Source: Sipunculus nudus (taxonomy: Eukaryota > Annelida > Sipuncula > Golfingiida > Sipunculidae). Taken from it: DNA of 64,000 nt. The number at the start of each line of letters is the position of its first letter. Within the stretch, counting starts at the first letter, position 1. The notes below the pieces were generated by a model. The model was not told the origin of the DNA. It ran no database searches and saw only the letters and a list, made by a program, of their open reading frames with translations. Position numbers and translations under genes: made by a program. The DNA is taken from positions 18,576,058 to 18,640,057 of the forward strand of contig CM049310.1 of assembly GCA_026874595.1 (NCBI GenBank), given 5' to 3'. This document shows, in pieces, positions 62,337-64,000 of the stretch.

Positions 62337-62677
62337 CTGGGCCTCAAATCAGGTGGACATTCAATATGGCAGGAACCTCGGGTTATTAAGGAGTGTTCAG
62401 GGGAGTTCAGCAGCTGTCATTTGCAGTTGAGCCAGCAATCATATTTCATCTGCTGAGCACAGGCCAAATTGTTCCTGTTAATCAACATTTTGTTATTATT
62501 ATCAAATGCTATTGTTATTATTTTTGCATCATAGAAAAAGCAACCAAAGTTTTTCAGCGCAAACCACACATCCGTCATGTTTATACGATGGAAAAAGACT
62601 AGGGTCAACCAATGTTGATGCTCATTGGTCAAGTCAGTCATGTTATACAGAACCCCGCGATTAACATGAGATTTATT
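62337..62677. repeat. ~350 bp repeat, copy 2 (Argonaute intron)
   Basis: Partner of 57668-58023. A more diverged relative (ggcttcacatcaggcagacat ... ccagttctactagaaatc) lies just before it at about 62065-62170. The open minus-strand frame at 62417-62719 resembles no known protein. Confidence 0.88.
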
Positions 62678-63057
62678 AATTAATCTAAATATGTGCCGTT
62701 CTGATCCCAGCATGCACACTGCCTTCCTCTGAGCTGCTCAGCTGGTGCACTGGTGCAGGGTCACTGGTTGCTGCAGATATATCAGACTATGTGTCCATTC
62801 ATGACAGGATTTTGGGCCAAACATGACTGTCCCTGTCTGCATTTAGCAGATCTTCTTTCATGACAGGTCAATTTAAATGGGAAATTGGTTGGGACAATGG
62901 CTTAGTGTCTGTATATTGAAGGGGATCCGCTCAACTGGGTGTCATCACACAGGTCCTGCCAAATAGGGAACAGCTTTTACTGTGGAAGACATAAATCTTA
63001 TTTTGCTGGGATAATAGTGTTCATGGTAACAAACATAAATGTGTTTTTAGTCCTAAC

Positions 63058-63191
63058 CTGAGTGACTCCTCCCCTACTGTTCTCTGTGGAGCAAAGCAGG
63101 CTATAGCCCAGACACGAATCTGAATCCCACTGAACAGCTGCTTGCCTCGCATGTCCCACACACCCTGGTTTGGAACAACTTGTGCCCTGGT
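63058..63191 (-). CDS. AGO: Argonaute (AGO1/2 clade), exon at start of MID domain
   Basis: First Argonaute exon inside the window; upstream N, PAZ and linker exons are beyond 64000. Acceptor ...ctcatag|AC, donor CTCAG|GTTAGG, 134 bp, ending with two bases of a codon. It reads [20 protein letters not shown] then [27 protein letters not shown] and WAIACFA are diagnostic of the linker-2/MID junction of miRNA-clade Argonautes and not of PIWI proteins. The protein is the effector of RNA silencing: it binds the guide's 5' phosphate in MID and the target in PIWI. Human-type Argonautes are about 860 residues, so this window covers roughly the last half. Confidence 0.95.
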
Positions 63192-63338
63192 CTATGAGAT
63201 AGAAAAAAAATTCACATTCTCATCTTTAAGCTGAAGCCTTAGACTTAAAAATGTGAGCTACAGAAATATAAAGTCCAAATAATCAATAGTTTGATGTAAT
63301 CAAAATATCTCCATATCAAAGGATAACACAAAAAAAAA

Positions 63339-63572
63339 CTAGAATATCAGCAGAAGCTGACAAAAGCCCTCAGCCAAAAGAACAGTGTTTATAGGTGGTA
63401 AAAGTTACAAGTACAAAATTTTTGTTCTCTCATAGATTTATATCTGTATATGTCTCAGTTATAAATTTAAACTGGAGGGGTATATACCATGTTTCATAAC
63501 AATCTACCACAGGCTTTTAGAAGATATCCTGCTCACAAGGCCAAAGTTGAAAAATCCGATAAAAATCATTAA
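63339..63572 (-). mobile_element. Helentron-like element, family 6, 3' part
   Basis: Minus-strand 3' end CTAG (63339-63342), hairpin TCAGC-AGAA-GCTGA and GCCCTCAGCC, matching the family 6 copies at 9091-10969. At 63573 it is interrupted by a family 5 element. Confidence 0.65.
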
Positions 63573-64000
63573 CAAGGCCTACAGGCCTAATGCAAACCTG
63601 TGCATATGGATATACACCAGGTATAACGCTTCAGTGCTGAACCACTACTTTTCATATATATGAATAATGCAAGTACTAAACATTTTGAACAAGAAACAAT
63701 ACACAAACATCACTGCTGGAATTCTGGCATGGGTGCACACAACACAAAAATTATTGTAGGTGGCACCACCAGTCTTGTATACAACAAAGCTATTTGACAT
63801 GTACACATATGCCCAATTTCAGGCTGATATATCAAATTCTTCTGTAGAATTAAGCAGGCAAATACACTTTGCAAAAGTCATTGTAGATGGCGACACCTGT
63901 CTTGTGAACGAGAAAGCCATAAAAACACATAGACAGGTCAGAATATCAGGCCAATACATCAAACTTACCTTGAGTCTGATGCAGGGGGCTGACCAGGCTT
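63573..64000 (-). mobile_element. Helentron-like element, family 5, runs off the right edge
   Basis: CAAG|GCCTACAGGCCTAATGCA end, collinear with 36245 and 52755 to the window edge. The splice-donor-like caaacttaccttgagtctga near 63960 belongs to the repeat, being also present at 36637 and 53143, and is not an Argonaute exon boundary. Confidence 0.72.

Noticed and set aside
62417-62719. 100-codon minus-strand frame as an extra Argonaute exon
   Set aside because: Falls in the ~350 bp repeat, has no match to Argonaute, and the flanking exons join in phase without it.
63960-64000. Donor-like sequence near the right edge that could be an upstream Argonaute exon end
   Set aside because: The same sequence occurs at about 36637 and 53143 inside family 5 elements, and the translation does not match Argonaute linker sequence.

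Overview
This is a 64 kb piece of an AT-rich, intron-rich animal genome. Two conserved genes point their 3' ends at each other, and most of the remaining DNA is nested mobile elements. The repeat landscape is non-autonomous Helentron/Helitron2-like elements with ~180 bp or ~287 bp tandem cores, resembling the 'pearl'/HINE elements known from oysters. This and the protein sequences suggest a lophotrochozoan, most likely a bivalve mollusc; that assignment is an inference.

Left, plus strand (149-11994): the last four coding exons of a SET/MYND-family lysine methyltransferase, best matching SMYD3. They encode the C-terminal TPR-like helical domain and a stop at 11992-11994. The SET and MYND exons lie to the left of the window. 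Right, minus strand (63191 down to 26698): the 3' half of a miRNA-clade Argonaute, with eight internal exons covering the MID and PIWI domains and the complete DEDH slicer tetrad. The N, PAZ and linker exons lie beyond 64000.

The most notable finding is at the 3' end of the Argonaute gene. It has two complete, equally long (109 bp) terminal coding exons in tandem (27285-27393 and 26698-26806), each with its own acceptor, in the same phase and with its own stop. They encode alternative 36-residue C-terminal tails. The tails keep the MARAI.VHP..KVMYFA end but differ in the serine-rich patch that corresponds to the CK1-phosphorylated cluster of human AGO2. Splice choice could therefore produce Argonautes with different phospho-regulation. 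Both stops are also followed by unusually long in-frame open stretches (55 and 39 codons).

The introns and the 14.7 kb between the genes hold at least six families of Helitron2/Helentron-like elements. Each has a hairpin close to a CTAG or CTTG 3' end followed by T, and an asymmetric inverted repeat that is flush at one end and internal at the other. Several families share the palindrome GGTGGCGCCACC, and two carry many perfect DR1 nuclear-receptor motifs. Two TIR elements with TA target duplications (13917-16304 and 29123-31113) and one PIF/Harbinger-like element with TAA duplications (44685-48339) complete the mobile set. No transposase, Rep/helicase or reverse transcriptase reading frame was recognised, so all appear non-autonomous. 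No rRNA, tRNA or CRISPR array was recognised.
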